Origin: Margaritifera margaritifera
Lineage: Eukaryota; Mollusca; Bivalvia; Unionida; Margaritiferidae
NCBI GenBank assembly: GCA_029931535.1
Contig: JAQPZY010000272.1
Coordinates: 1 to 64,000 of the forward strand
Reading direction: 5' to 3'
DNA: 64,000 bases
Below, piece by piece: positions 1 to 15,300 of the stretch. Position 1 is the first letter of the stretch, and each line of letters begins with the position of its first letter. Position numbers and translations under genes: made by a program. A model generated the notes under the pieces. The model did not search any database. It was not told the origin of the DNA and saw only the letters and a program-made list of their open reading frames with translations.

Positions 1-3000
1 TATTGGTCTGACCCAAGGTGAAAATACATATTGTAAACAAAATTACAACATTGAAGTCATTTTTTCCTATTTTTGCTATTAAAAATCAATCCACGACACG
101 GATATCAATCACAACTTGAATCTTATGCTACAAGGATAATACATTATAGCCCATTTCAACCAATTTCAAATCCAAACTATCAATATTTAAAATGGTTTAT
201 TATAGTGTTGGACTGTTACTATGTGTCTGTACCTTATCATGCATTATACAAAATTTGTACGATGAAATATGGACTTGGAAAAGCGAGAATAAAAAAAAAG
301 TTGTTGTCAAAATATTGTAAAATTCTCACATGAAGCAAATGTAATAGCATACTGACTTTGGTGCTCTCTTCAGTTCAAACACAAAGATAACTCATACATA
401 TTTTGTTAAAAATCAAAACAATCTCTTAGAGGACTGGTCCACGACCAGCAAACAGTGAATAATGTTGACCCAAATTCTAGTATTACAATTTTGAAAATCC
501 AGGTTCATCTGTTATGCAAGATCAATACTTTATTTGTTACTCAGAAACGGACATCATTGATAATAATCTAGAGCTCCATCTAAGAGAGGCATATATTTTC
601 AATCCAAAAGAAAAAATGCTTTTCTGAACAAGATATGGGAGTTTAGAGGCTTTGAAGATAATTCCTTGAGCTTGAGAGTCAAAAAGTCTAATGTTATTGA
701 ATCCTATCTGAATTTTTTTTTGAGTCTTGTCTGCAGTGTACCACAACGCAAGACATAGGATATTTTAAATATAGAGAAAAACACAAGAGAAAAAAATACC
801 TCTTCAATCGCAGGCATTTTCAACCAATCTTTTGTGCACATTCTGAAGAGAATTTTAAAGCCTGTCTCATATTCTATACCACTGCACTTCGAACTTTTAA
901 AGTTTAAGAGAGGATAAAAGAAAAAACATTTTTGGCAAAGAAATGTATTAAAGAACAGTGCTCGGCCCCATAGTCTCATTGGTGAATTTATTGTAGGATA
1001 GTCAACAATTTTTCTCCTACTAATGCCAAATTTTCAGTTTGCTTTTGCGGCCATTTGGTTTACAAGCATTTTCAACAATTTTCAGATATTTTGGAAATAT
1101 CGGACCCAAAAGTTAAATGTGGAAAATAGTGCTGGGCGACCCATTAAGACTCTGTAAAATATTAACAACCGCCAAAGAAGGAAGGTGAAAAATAATTGAA
1201 ACTATGACATCATTACTAAACACCCAGTCTCAGAAGGCCCAACTCCCCCACAAACGCATCCTATGTACAAAGTATTACACTTCAGATATTTCTAGACAAG
1301 CCTCCACCAAACCACCAACTATATCCTTGCAATCTTTCTAACGGTACACAATCAAGCACTCAATGTGCAAGGCTGCCACTACCAAGACCTTACCCATGCC
1401 CTTTCATCTATGTCAAGGCACTGCCATGACAAAATCCCAAAACATATCTACCATGTTATTACTATTTATTTATAACTGTGCAAAAACTAATGTGCATTAC
1501 ATACAGTATCCTTCAATAATGCATTTATATTATAATAATTATTTTTAATATAATAATATACAAACTTCAAAACTGAATCTGCACCAGGACCAAAATTTTT
1601 TAATGGAGTTTACTGTAGTTGCTGCTTTTACAATGTCGCTGACATTAGAGTATATTACATCAGGACTGAGCTACTTATTTGAGTCATGCAGTGTATTAGA
1701 GTGATTGATGTTGTAGTTTGTCAAACTTTTTACTATATAAAAACCTATTAAACAGTCTATTTGAAAAACAAAATGGATTGAAAAGGTCATCAAAATCTTC
1801 TTCATACTCCTAAAAGGAAGCTGCAATGACCCCACCCAACAGGTTGATTTTGTTTTTAAATCACAATGCCAGCCTGATGCTCAAGCTCCAAAATGTCAAA
1901 CTTCATATGCACATGAACTCTAAACCTGTAGTACCTCCGAGTTAAAGAATATTGACTTTTTTTTTTTGCCAAATTTGACCACAAAATTCTATGAACCAAA
2001 TATTGTTACCCAATCATTATGAATTTTTGAATTATAGTGTAATTAAGGCCAATGTCACCAAATCAGAACAAAATCAACACAATGTAAATCATGTATAGAG
2101 TTTTTCACTTTATTGTGAACTTTATCCTTGTCCAATTTAATCACAAATCTGATTTCATATTGTTCCAAGAGTGTAAGGCTTTGGACAAGTTTACCATGAT
2201 TGCATCTTTCTTTGATCTGACCATAGATTCACATTCCTTAGATTTTTGACAACAAACTGAAAATGTTCACTTTTTAAATATAAGGAAGCCAATAAAATCG
2301 AATCAATGTAGAAAAAAATGCCAAATTTTTATATATTTAGATATTGGTCTGACCCAAGTGAAAATACATATAGTTAATCAAATAAAACATTGAAGTAATT
2401 TTTTCCATTCTTGCTGCTATTAAAAAATCAATCCAGACAGGATACTCAATCACAACTTGAATCTTATGCTCAAGAAATACATTAACAAGCCCATTTCAAC
2501 CAATTTCAAATTAAAACATCAATATTTAAAATGTATTATAGAGCTTGTATTGCTACTACTGTGCTCTGTACCTATCATGCCCTTACAAATATTTTACGAT
2601 GAAATATGGTGAGACTTGGGAAAAGGGAGAATAGTTGTCTCAAAAATATTCTACACAAATTCTCGCATGAAAGTCAAATGTAACTGCATACTAGCGACTT
2701 TGTGCTCCTATTCAGTAAAACACAATAACCAAATATTTTGTAAAATCAAAACAATTTTAGCAGAGACGGGTCCACCACCAGCAAACAGTTGAAAATGTAA
2801 CCAAAATTCTGAATTCACTAATTCATTGAGAAAATCCATGTTCATTCATGCATGACCAAAAGTTTGGCACCACCTGTTTTCGCCATAAAAAAAAAGATCC
2901 AAAACTTTAATTGTACTGAAAGACAAATCTTGATAAAATCTAGAGCTCAACTAAGAGGGGCTATATTTTCCTCCCAAAGAAAAAATGGTTTCTCTGAACA

Positions 3001-6000
3001 GAACAGATATGTTAGAGGCTTTGAAGATAATTCCTGAGCTTGAGAGTCAAGTATGTATTGAATCCTATCTGAATTTTTGTGTCTTGTCTGCAGTGTACCA
3101 CAAGCAAGACATGGATTTTTAATAGAGAAAAACACCAAGAGAAAAAAATAACCTTCATCCAGACATTGTTCAACCAATCTTTTTTTTGCCCTTCTGAGAG
3201 ATTTTTAAAGCCTGTCTATTTTTTTGCATTATACTCGAAACTTTTAAGTTAAGAGAGTTAAACAAAAAAAACATTTGCAAAGAAATTATTAGAGCACAGG
3301 CCTCGGCATAGTCTCATTGGTGAATTTATTGTAGTTTAGTCACAATTTTTTCTCCTACTTATGCCAAATTTCAGTTGCTTGTTGCGCGTGCCATTATTTT
3401 ATCAGCATTCTTCCTCCAACAATTTTCAGGTAATTTTGGAAAATATCTGACCCCAAAGTTAAATGTGGTAAAATAGCCACAACATTATACATGTATTACT
3501 TTACTATTTTATAACTGTGCCATAAACTAATTGCATACAGTATCCTTCATTAATGCATTTATATTATAATAATTATTTTTAATATAATAATATACAAACT
3601 TCAAACTGAATCTGCACCAGACCAAATTTTTTAAGGAGTTTACTCGTAGTTTCTGCTTTTACAATGTCGCTGACATTAGAGTATATTACATCAGGACTGA
3701 GCTACTTATTTGAGTCATGGCAGTGTATTAGAGTGATTGATGTTGTAGTTGTCAAACTTTTACTATATAAAACTATTAAACAAGTCTATTTTGAAAATCA
3801 AAATGGATTGAAAAGGTCATCAAAATCTTCTTCATACTCCTAAAAGGAAGCTGCAATTGACCACCCCCCATCAGTTTGACTTTTGTTTTTAAATCACAAT
3901 GCCAGCCTGATGCTCAAGCTCCAAAATGTCAAACTTCATATGCTCAATGAACTCTAAACCGTAGTATACCCCCGCGTTAAAAGATATTGATTTTTGTGCA
4001 AAAATTTGACCCACAAAATTCAATGACCAAATACTGTTACCCCATCATTATGAATTTTGAATTAATAGTGTAATTAAGCAAATGTCCAAAATCAGATAGC
4101 AAAATCAACACAATGTAAAAATGTATGAGTTTTTTCACTTTATTGTGAACTTTATCCATGTCCAATTTAATCACAAATCTGATTTCATATTGTTCCATGA
4201 GTGTAAGGCTTTGGACAAGTTTCCATGAATGCATCTTTCTTTGATCTGACCATATGATTCACATTCCTTAGGATTTTTGACAACAAACTGAAAATGTTCA
4301 CCTTATTAAATATAATAGAAGCCAATAAAATGAATCAATGTAGAAAAAAAAATGCCAAATTTTATATAGTTAGATATTGGTCTGACCAAGTGAAAATACA
4401 TATAGTAAACAAATACAACATTGAAGTAATTTTCCAATTCATTGCTATTAAAAATCAATCCAGACAGGGATATCATAATCACAACTTGAATCTTAATGCT
4501 CAAGAAAAATACATTACAAGCCCATTTCAAACCAATTTCAAATCAAACATCAATATTTAAAATGTATTAAAGAGTTGATTGTACTATTGTGTCGTGTACC
4601 AATCAATGCATTACAAAATTTTACGATGAAATATGGACTTGGGGAAAAGAGAATAGTTGTCAAAATATTGTAAAATTTGCTCCATGATAGCAAATGTAAT
4701 GCCATACTGACTTTGTGACTCTTTCAGTAAAACTACACAATAAACCAAATATTTGTAAAAATTCAAACAATTTTAGAGACTGGTCCCCACAACAAGCAGA
4801 CAGTGAAAATGTGAACCAAATTCTGTATTACAATTTTGGAAAATCCATGTTCATCTGTGTTGCAAGATCAAAACCTTTATTGTACTGAAAGACATCTTGA
4901 TAAATCTAGAGCTCATCTTAAGAGGGCTATATTTTCTCCAAAAGGAAAATGTTTTCTGAACTGATATTTTTTTTTTTGTTTAGAGGCTTTGAAGATAATT
5001 CCTTGAGCTTGAGAGTCAAATGTATGTATTTAGAATCATCCTATTCTGAGATTTTTTTGAGTCTAGAGTCTGTCAGTTCTACCACAAGCAAGACGATGGA
5101 TTTTTAAATAGAGAAAACACAGACGAGAAAAAATACACTTCAATTCCAGGACCATTCTTCAACGCAATCTTATTTCTTTGCCCCTTCTGAGAGTCATTCA
5201 ATTAAAGCCCATGTCTATTCTATACTCGAACTCTTTAAGTTTAAGAGAGTTAAAAAAAACATTTGCAAAGAAATTATTAGACGACAGGCCTGGCATAGTC
5301 ACATTGGGTGAATTTCTATTGTAGAATAAAGTCCACAATTTTTCTCCTACATAATGCCAAACTTCAGTTGCTTTTGCGCTGGCCTCATTTTTTACAGCGC
5401 ATTTTCAAACAATTCATTTCAGAAATTTTGGAAATATCTGACCCAAAGTTAAATGTGGTGCAAAATAGGCTCTCAAACACATATGCTCATGTATTACTAC
5501 ATATTTATTTACAAACAATGTGCCAAAACTAATGTGCATACAGTATCCTTCAATAGTGCATTTTATATTATAAAGTAAGAGTTATTTTTTTACATAATAA
5601 AAATATGACAAACTTCAAAACTGAATCGTGCACCAGGACCAAAATTTTTAATTGGAGTTTACTGCGTAGTTGCTGGCTTTTACAATTGTCGCTGACATCA
5701 ATGAGTATAATTACATCCAGGACTGAGCTACTTATTTGCAGTCATGCAGTGTATTCAAGAGTGATTGATGTTGTAGTTTGTCAAAAATCTTTTACTATAT
5801 AAAACTATTAAACAGTCTATTTTGAAAAAAACAAAAATGGATTGAAAAGCGTCCATACAAAATCATTCTTCATACTCCTAAAAGGAAGCTGCAATGACCC
5901 CGACCCAACAGTTTTGAATTTTGTTTTTAAATCACAACATGCCAGCCTGATGCTTCAAGCTCCAAAATGTCAAACTTTCATTATGCACATAGAACTCTAA

Positions 6001-9000
6001 ACCGGTAGTACCTCCGAGTTAAAGAATATTGATTTTTTTTTTGCACAATTTGACCACAAAATTCAATGACCCATAATATTGTTACCCAAATCAAGTTATG
6101 AATTCTGAATTAATAGATGTTCATTCTAAGCCAATCTGTCACACAAAAATCGGGAGAAACAAAAATCAACACAGAATGTAAAAATGTATAGAGTTTTTAT
6201 TTTCCACTTTATGATGATGAAACTTTATCCTTGTCCAATGTTAATCCACAAATCTCGATCTTCATATTTGTTCCAAGAGTGTAAGGCTTTTGGACAAAGT
6301 TTCCATAGAATGGACATTCTGGATTTCTTTCGATCTAGACCATAGATTCACATTCCTTAGTATTTTTTTTGCACACACAAATAACTGCATAAAATGTTAC
6401 AATCATTGTTAAATATAATAGAAAGCTCAATAAAATTAATCAATGTAGAAAAAAAATGCCACACAAATATTTTATATCATAGGTATTTAGCATATTGGGT
6501 CTGACCCAAGTGAAAATACATATAGTAAACAAATACAGACATTGAAGTCAATTTTTTCACATTCCAGTTGCTATTAAAAATCTATCTCAGACAGGGATAA
6601 TCAATCACTCAACTTGAATCTTATGTCTACTAATAGAAATACATTACGAAGCCCATTTCAACCAATTTCAAATCAAACATCAATATTTAAAATGTATTAA
6701 TAGTGCACAGTTTGCGATTGCTTACTCATGTGTCCTGTACCCTATCATGGCATTACAAAAACAATATTTTACGATGAAAACTATGGACTTGAGGAAAAGA
6801 GTATAAAGTTGTCAAAATATTTGTTTAAATTTCTCCATGAAGCAAAATGTAATGCATACTGATCTTTGTGCTCGTGTTTCAGTAAACACAATAACCAATA
6901 TATTTGTAAAATCAAACATATTTAGAGACCCTGGTCCACAACAATCAACAGTGAAAATGTGACAAAATGTCTGCATATTACAATTTTGAAACATCCATAT
7001 GTTCATCAGCTTTGCAAGATCAAAAACTTTATTGTATGAAAGTAACATCTTGATAAAATCTAGAGCTCACTCCTATAAGAGGGCTATATATTTCTTCTCA
7101 ACAGAAAAATGTTTTTCTGAACAGATATGTCTTAGAGGCTTCTGAAGAAGATCAAATTCCTTGAGCTTGCAGAGAGTCAAAGTATGTATTGAACACTCTC
7201 TCCTATACTAGAATTTTTTTGTATTCTTGTCCTGGCAGTGATGTGACTAGCCACAACGTGCAAACAGCACACATGGAATTTTATAATAGATGAAAACACA
7301 CACAAGAGAAAAAATACCTTCATCCAGACATTTTCAACCAATCTTTTTGTCCTTCTGAGAGATTTTAAAGCCTGTCTATTCTATACTCGAACTTTTAAGT
7401 TAAGAGAGTTAAAAAAACATTTGCAAAGAAATTATTAGAGACAGGCTGGCATAGTCTCATTGGTGAATTTATTGTAGAATAGTCACAATTTTTCTCCAAC
7501 TAATGCCAAATTTCAGTTGCTTTTGCGGCCATTTTTTACAGCATTTTCAACAATTTTCAGAAATTTTGGAAATATCTGACCCAAAGTTAAATGTGGAAAA
7601 TAGCCAAAACATATACCATGTATTACTATTTTATAACTGTGCCAAAACTAATGTGCATACAGTATCCTTCAATAATGCATTTATATTATAATAATTATTT
7701 TTAATATAATAATATACAAACTTCAAAACTGAATCTGCACCAGGACCAAATTTTTTAATGGAGTTTACTGTAGTTGCTGCTTTTACAATGTCGCTGACAT
7801 TAGAGTATATTACATCAGGACTGAGCTACTTATTTGAGTCATGCAGTGTATTAGAGTGATTGATGTTGTAGTTGTCAAACTTTTACTATATAAAACTATT
7901 AAACAGTCTATTTTGAAAAACAAAATGGATTGAAAAGGTCATCAAAATCTTCTTCATACTCCTAAAAGGAAGCTGCAATGACCCCCCAACAGTTTGATTT
8001 TGTTTTTAAATCACAATGCCAACCTGATGCTCAAGCTCCAAAATGTCAAACTTCATATGCACATGAACTCTAAACCGCTAGTATCTCCGAGTTAAAGAAT
8101 ATTGATTTTGTGCACAATTTGACCACAAAATTCAATGACCAAATATTGTTACCCAATCATTATGAATTCTGAATTAATAGTGTAATTAAGCCAATGTCAC
8201 AAATCAGAACAAAATCAACACAATGTAAAAATGTATAGAGTTTTTCACTTTATTGTGAACTTTATCCTTGTCCAATTTAATCACAAATCTGATTTCATAT
8301 TGTTCCAAGAGTGTAAGGCTTTGGACAAGTTTCCATGAATGCATCTTTCTTTGATCTGACCATAGATTCACATTCCTTAGATTTTTGACAACAAACTGAA
8401 AATGTTCACTTTTTAAATATAATAGAAGCCAATAAAATTAATCAATGTAGAAAAAAAATGCCAAATTTTATATAGTTAGATATTGGTCTGACCCAAGTGA
8501 AAATACATATTGTAAACAAATACAACATTGAAGTCATTTTTTCCATTCTTGCTATTAAAAATCAATCCAGACAGGATATCAATCACAACTTGAATCTTAT
8601 GCTCAAGAAATACATTATAAGCCCATTTCAACCAATTTCAAATCAAACATCAATATTTAAAATGTATTATAGAGTTGATTGTACTATGTGTCTGTACCTA
8701 TCATGCATTACAAAATTTTACGATGAAATATGGACTTGGAAAAGAGAATAGTTGTCAAAATATTCTAAAATTCTCCATGAAGCAAATGTAATGCATACTG
8801 ACTTTGTGCTCTTTCAGTCAACACAATAACCAAATATTTGTAAAATCAAACAATTTAGAGACTGGTCCACACCAGCAACAGTGAAAATGTGACCAAATTC
8901 TGTATTACAATTTTGAAAATCCAGGTTCATCTGTTTGCAAGATCAAAACTTTATTGTACTGAAAGACATCTTGATAAATCTAGAGCTCATCTAAGAGGGC

Positions 9001-12000
9001 TATATTTTCTCCAAAAGAAAAATGTTTTCTGAACAGATATGTTTAGAGGCTTTGAAGATAATTCCTTGAGCTTGAGAGTCAAAGTATGTATTGAATCCTA
9101 TCTGAATTTTTTTGTCTTGTCTGCAGTGTACCACAAGCAAGACATGGATTTTTAATAGAGAAAACACAAGAGAAAAAATACCTTCATCCAGACATTTTCA
9201 ACCAATCTTTTTGTCCTTCTGAGAGATTTTAAAGCCTGTCTATTCTATACTCGAACTTTTAAGTTAAGAGAGTTAAAAAAACATTTGCAAAGAAATTATT
9301 AGAGACAGGCTGGCATAGTCTCATTGGTGAATTTATTGTAGAATAGTCACAATTTTTCTCCAACTAATGCCAAATTTCAGTTGCTTTTGCGGCCATTTTT
9401 TACAGCATTTTCAACAATTTTCAGAAATTTTGGAAATATCTGACCCAAAGTTAAATGTGGAAAATAGCCAAAACATATACCATGTATTACTATTTTATAA
9501 CTGTGCCAAAACTAATGTGCATACAGTATCCTTCAATAATGCATTTATATTATAATAATTATTTTTAATATAATATACAAACTTCAAAACTGAATCTGCA
9601 CCAGGACCAAATTTTTTAATGGAGTTTACTGTAGTTGCTGCTTTTACAATGTCGCTGACATTAGAGTATATTACATCAGGACTGAGCTACTTATTTGAGT
9701 CATGCAGTGTATTAGAGTGATTGATGTTGTAGTTGTCAAACTTTTACTATATAAAACTATTAAACAGTCTATTTTGAAAAACAAAATGGATTGAAAAGGT
9801 CATCAAAATCTTCTTCATACTCCTAAAAGGAAGCTGCAATGACCCCCCAACAGTTTGATTTTGTTTTTAAATCACAATGCCAACCTGATGCTCAAGCTCC
9901 AAAATGTCAAACTTCATATGCACATGAACTCTAAACCGCTAGTATCTCCGAGTTAAAGAATATTGATTTTGTGCACAATTTGACCACAAAATTCAATGAC
10001 CAAATATTGTTACCCAATCATTATGAATTCTGAATTAATAGTGTAATTAAGCCAATGTCACAAATCAGAACAAAATCAACACAATGTAAAAATGTATAGA
10101 GTTTTTCACTTTATTGTGAACTTTATCCTTGTCCAATTTAATCACAAATCTGATTTCATATTGTTCTAAGAGTGTAAGGCTTTGGACAAGTTTCCATGAA
10201 TGCATCTTTCTTTGATCTGACCATAGATTCACATTCCTTAGATTTTTGACAACAAACTGAAAATGTTCACTTTTTAAATATAATAGAAGCCAATAAAATT
10301 AATCAATGTAGAAAAAAAATGCCAAATTTTATATAGTTAGATATTGGTCTGACCCAAGTGAAAATACATATAGTAAACAAATACAACATTGAAGTCATTT
10401 TTTCCATTCTTGCTATTAAAAATCAATCCAGACAGGATATCAATCACAACTTGAATCTTATGCTCAAGAAATACATTATAAGCCCATTTCAACCAATTTC
10501 AAATCAAACATCAATATTTAAAATGTATTATAGAGTTGATTGTACTATGTGTCTGTACCTATCATGCATTACAAAATTTTACGATGAAATATGGACTTGG
10601 AAAAGAGAATAGTTGTCAAAATATTCTAAAATTCTCCATGAAGCAAATGTAATGCATACTGACTTTGTGCTCTTTCAGTCAACACAATAACCAAATATTT
10701 GTAAAATCAAACAATTTAGAGACTGGTCCACACCAGCAACAGTGAAAATGTGACCAAATTCTGTATTACAATTTTGAAAATCCATGTTCATCTGTTTGCA
10801 AGATCAAAACTTTATTGTACTGAAAGACATCTTGATAAATCTAGAGCTCATCTAAGAGGGCTATATTTTCTCCAAAAGAAAAAAAAAAATGTTTTCTGAA
10901 CAGATATGTTTAGAGGCTTTGAAGATAATTCCTTGAGCTTGAGAGTCAAAGTATGTATTGAATCCTATCTGAATTTTTTTGTCTTGTCTGCAGTGTACCA
11001 CAAGCAAGACATGGATTTTTAATAGAGAAAACACAAGAGAAAAAATACCTTCATCCAGACATTTTCAACCAATCTTTTTGTCCTTCTGAGAGATTTTAAA
11101 GCCTGTCTATTCTATACTCGAACTTTTAAGTTAAGAGAGTTAAAAAAAACATTTGCAAAGAAATTATTAGAGACAGGCTGGCATAGTCTCATTGGTGAAT
11201 TTATTGTAGGATAGTCACAATTTTTCTCCTACTAATGCCAAATTTCAGTTGCTTTTGTGGCCATTGTTTACAGCATTTTCAACAATTTTCAGAAATTTTG
11301 GAAATATCTGACCCAAAGTTAAATGTGGAAAATAGCCCAAACATATGCCATGTATTACTATTTTATAACTGTGCCAAAACTAATGTGCATACAGTATCCT
11401 TCAATAATCCATTTATATTATAATAATTATTTTTAATATAATATACAAACTTCAAAACTGAATCTGCACCAGGACCAAATTTTTTAATGGAGTTTACTGT
11501 AGTTGCTGCTTTTACAATGTCGCTGACATTAGAGTATATTACATCAGGACTGAGCTACTTATTTGAGTCATGCAGTGTATTAGAGTGATTGATGTTGTAG
11601 TTGTCAAACTTTTACTATATAAAACTATTAAACAGTCTATTTTGAAAAACAAAATGGATTGAAAAGGTCATCAAAATCTTCTTCATACTCCTAAAAGGAA
11701 GCTGCAATGACCCCCCAACAGTTTGATTTTGTTTTTAAATCACAATGCCAGCCTGATGCTCAAGCTCCAAAATGTCAAACTTCATATGCACATGAACTCT
11801 AAACCTGTTGTACATCCGAGTTAAAGAATATTGATTTTGTGCAAAATTTGACCACAAAATTCAATGACCAAATATTGTTACCCAATCATTATGAATTCTG
11901 AATTAATAGTGTAATTAAGCAAATGATCTGACCATATATTCACATTCCTTAGATTTTTGACAACAAACTGAAAATGTTTACTTTTTAAATATAATGGATA

Positions 12001-12358
12001 CCAATAATATCAATGTAGAAAAAAAAATGCCAAATTTTATATATTTAGATATTGGTTTGACCCAAGTGAAAATACATATAGTAAACAAATACAACATTGA
12101 AGTAATTTTTTCCATTCTTGCTATTAAGAATCAATCCAGACAGGATATCAATCACAACTTGAATCTTATGCTCAAGAAATACATTACAAGTCCATTTCAA
12201 CCAATTTCAAATAAAACATCAATATTTAAAATGTATTGTAGAGTTGATTGTACTATGTTTCTGTACCTATCATGCATTACAAAATTACTATGAAATATGG
12301 ACTGGGAAAATATTCTAAATCTTTTCAAACAAACATAATGCATACCTACTTTGTGCTC
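1..12358. repeat. Tandem array of a ~1.86-kb AT-rich satellite unit
   Basis: The motif 'tattggtctgaccc' and its context recur near 1, 2343, 4375, 6492, 8481, 10342 and 12050, and every stretch between recurs in the same order. The three cleanest units (7.5-12 kb) are 1,861-1,868 bp apart and nearly identical. The first four are longer (about 2.0-2.3 kb) because of many scattered 1-5 base insertions and one 306-bp insertion. The last unit lacks about 150 bp (near 11,925, after 'gtgtaattaagcaaatg'). No frame is conserved through the units and short ORFs do not persist with frame in the error-rich units, so I read it as a non-coding macrosatellite. An AT-rich imperfect dyad ('ttatattataataatt') lies in each unit. 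Position 1 falls inside the array, so its left end is outside the window. Confidence 0.93.
1130..1435. other. 306-bp insertion private to the first satellite unit
   Basis: All other units run straight from 'gtggaaaatag' to 'ccaaaacatata'. In the first unit about 306 bp of unrelated, GC-richer sequence lies between these points. A short AAAAT occurs on both sides and may be a target duplication, but the motif is too simple to be sure. No coding potential, TIR or tail is recognisable, so it could be a small retroposon or filler DNA. Confidence 0.6.
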
Positions 12359-12360
12359 TA

Positions 12361-15300
12361 CAGTACACCTCACGTGATTTTTCGGAACCCCACGCATCGC
12401 GGTGGGGTACTTAATCCCCTCCACTCTAGCACTCCGCGGTGGAGGCATAAATTGGCATAAATACCTACAAATCACCACCGCATTTCGGCAAGCACGCCGA
12501 TGTAAACTCCACCATGGAGGGGCTAGTCAACATTACTGATTGACATCTGAACAGCCAATGAATGAAGACCACCTATGGAAAGACGTCAAGAGTGATTTAC
12601 AACCGGATACCATTTGAAGAATACAGTCGTCTTTATTTCGATCATATATTGGACAATAAAAAAATCATTTCAAAAGGCTTGTATATTCAGTACACATTAC
12701 TGTTTATAAAAAGGTATGATCGACTTCTTTTGCAATAAGTTTATGATTTTAATTTATTTCAAAGAAATATGAACAAACTTATGCACTGACTTGACGAGAA
12801 GCACACATTGCTGAGCTTCTCAAGCAGAATAAATGTATCATTTTGTTCCAAAGGAAAGTAATTCTCTGAGATATGGACAATTAAAATCCAAATTGACATC
12901 CGCTTCTGCTTACCCCCCCCCCCCCACAAACCTAAAACCCTGAATGTACACTGAAATGCAAACCGCGTGCTAAGTCTTTAAGCAGTAATAGCAGAGTCAC
13001 GAGGCTGAATATTATGACTGCATGTATACTGTAAGGGGGACTGACCATTTAATATATGGGGTTTTTATGTTGTTTTGTTTTTTTTCGACCGGATATTTTT
13101 TGTTCTTTCATCACAATATTTATTTATTTTAAGTGAAAATATGGAACGGATTAACGTCTACTACAAAAATCAGAGAAAGACAGTTGTTTTCATGCATTTA
13201 CCCCCCCCCTCCCCCCTTGGAAAATTAAATTGTCTCTCCCTAATAAAGACTTGACTTCAGCGGATGTTCTTCAGAAATCAAGGCAGTGACCATTGTGAAC
13301 ACTGTTGTAAAATATTAACAAGGGTTTGCATCAAAGGATGATGTAAGTTTCAGCTTGGGAACTGTGTGTTTTTATCACACGAAGCCATCTGTTTTGGCGC
13401 GTTGTACTTTACAGCCGCAATTATGGTCCCGCCATTAACAATGGAAGTTTGATAATTGTTAGTAATTAATCTGAACTCGGCTTATTACCGAAATGAAAAA
13501 TAATATGGAAAATTCTAAAATCTGAGATGTTCTGAGATTTTAATTTCCAACAAGTTTAGAGCATTTTGTATGGATGTATTGTCTCCACGTGTATCCTATT
13601 ATTTGCTCATTTTTCTACGGCGAAAATATAAAAATAAAATATACTCTTTTAATTATTTTTACGCAGATATTAATGAATGCAGTTTCCTGTTTGTGACTGT
13701 TAGGGCCTTTTGTTATTAAGCGTGTTTCTTCTGTGCCTCGTCCCGCCCTGATTTTAAAAAATAATAAATATTATCCCTTTTTATTTGGGCCCCCCCCCCC
13801 CCCCCGAAAATACTTGCGGATGCCCATGAACACACACACGACTTTTAGAGCACGTGCTCGGGAGTTCCTGTGCAGTGGTGGGAAAATTCCTTTCTTTTTT
13901 TGCTCCATAACGCTATAATGTCTAGCACGTTATTACTTTTTTACCACTACTGAACATTTCCAGATTTCAGTTTGTGTACAGAGATTTATAATCAGTCATA
14001 TTTTAATATTTTAATTCTGATGATTGACTAAAAATGTCGACATGTCAAGCAGCGAAAAAGAAAAATTTTGGTTAACATTAATAAGCATTTTAGCTTTATT
14101 TTTGAAACTCGCATTAGTGAAAAACTTTTCAAAACATAAGCAGAATCACGAAAAACTTTAATGGCAGGAACGTGTTTTTGGCTTAGTGTGAATGAGGCGG
14201 CCGCTAACTGAAGAAAGCTAGCCAATCATGGAATACTTAAACTCTTACTGAAGCATGTATAAAAAAAAATGGTTTTTAATAGTAATAGATTACAATGATT
14301 TGCGCATTAGTGCTTTGGATTCCATATTTTATGAGAGAGAGAGAGAGGTGATGAGGGGTCTTTTATCGATCATTTTTCTGTATTTTTGCATAGTATGCGA
14401 TAGGAAACGAACATAAAAGAAAAAAGTTAAACCTTAATTTCATCTGATGCGCAAGTTTGTCAAATCAATGGCAAAGAAAACAAACCCGCAGAAGCGCTGC
14501 TGTTGTACTTTTAGGTTAACAGTTAGCACATGAAATTAACACGTCAATATCAGCAGTGCTGATGGCTTTTCTTGTGCTAGATTACTTGCACGTGTCACTA
14601 CATGTATCTAGGATGACCTTTTGCGGCCATTTGTTATTTTTAAAAAACCCACTACTTTGGTAATTAATACAAATTAGTACAGTTTAAAAATAAAATAACG
14701 ATGTGAAATCTTAATAATGCTTTATTTAAGCGATTGGATGCCAGAAAAAATCGTACAATATGTGAATGAGTACTCATGCATGGAGTAACCATCGGAACTG
14801 TGCGATTTTGTTTCACTTCAGTCAGGTATGACTGCAGCTTTGTTATTAATTTGTTCGATGTTTATCGTTCTTTTCATTGCAGGTAGTACAATATCACTGA
14901 CTTTCATATGATCATTACAATTTTGTATTGCGTTTACTGAAAAAGAAATAAGGATATGAATGCATGTTTAGATTCCAATAACATAGTATTGAAGACATTT
15001 TTTTTAGATTCATTGTGCAAAATGAAGTATTAATACAGTTTGCGAGGCATTGCCATTACATTATCATCATCTAAAATATGATTTGGCACTATGTATCATA
15101 CATTATCTTCGTTAGAACAAGGAAATATTTATAATTAACTGTATTACTACGTTTTTTTTTCAGTATCAAAAAGTTAGCAAACTGCTCCCCAGAGGGATCA
15201 CGATGTAGATAAATCGGTGCACACCCCCCCTCCCGTCTCTCTCTCTCAACCTCTGTTTTGCATGGGTGATAAACAGTAAACCACGCCCATATTATCGAGG

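Noticed and set aside
7503..12293. Identical 62- and 84-codon ORFs repeated in the satellite units
   Set aside because: They recur only because the units are copies; the frames are broken in the other units, have no domain, and show no coding-type variation.
1..12358. CRISPR-like array
   Set aside because: Repeat units are 1.86 kb without repeat-spacer structure, in a eukaryotic genome; no cas genes.
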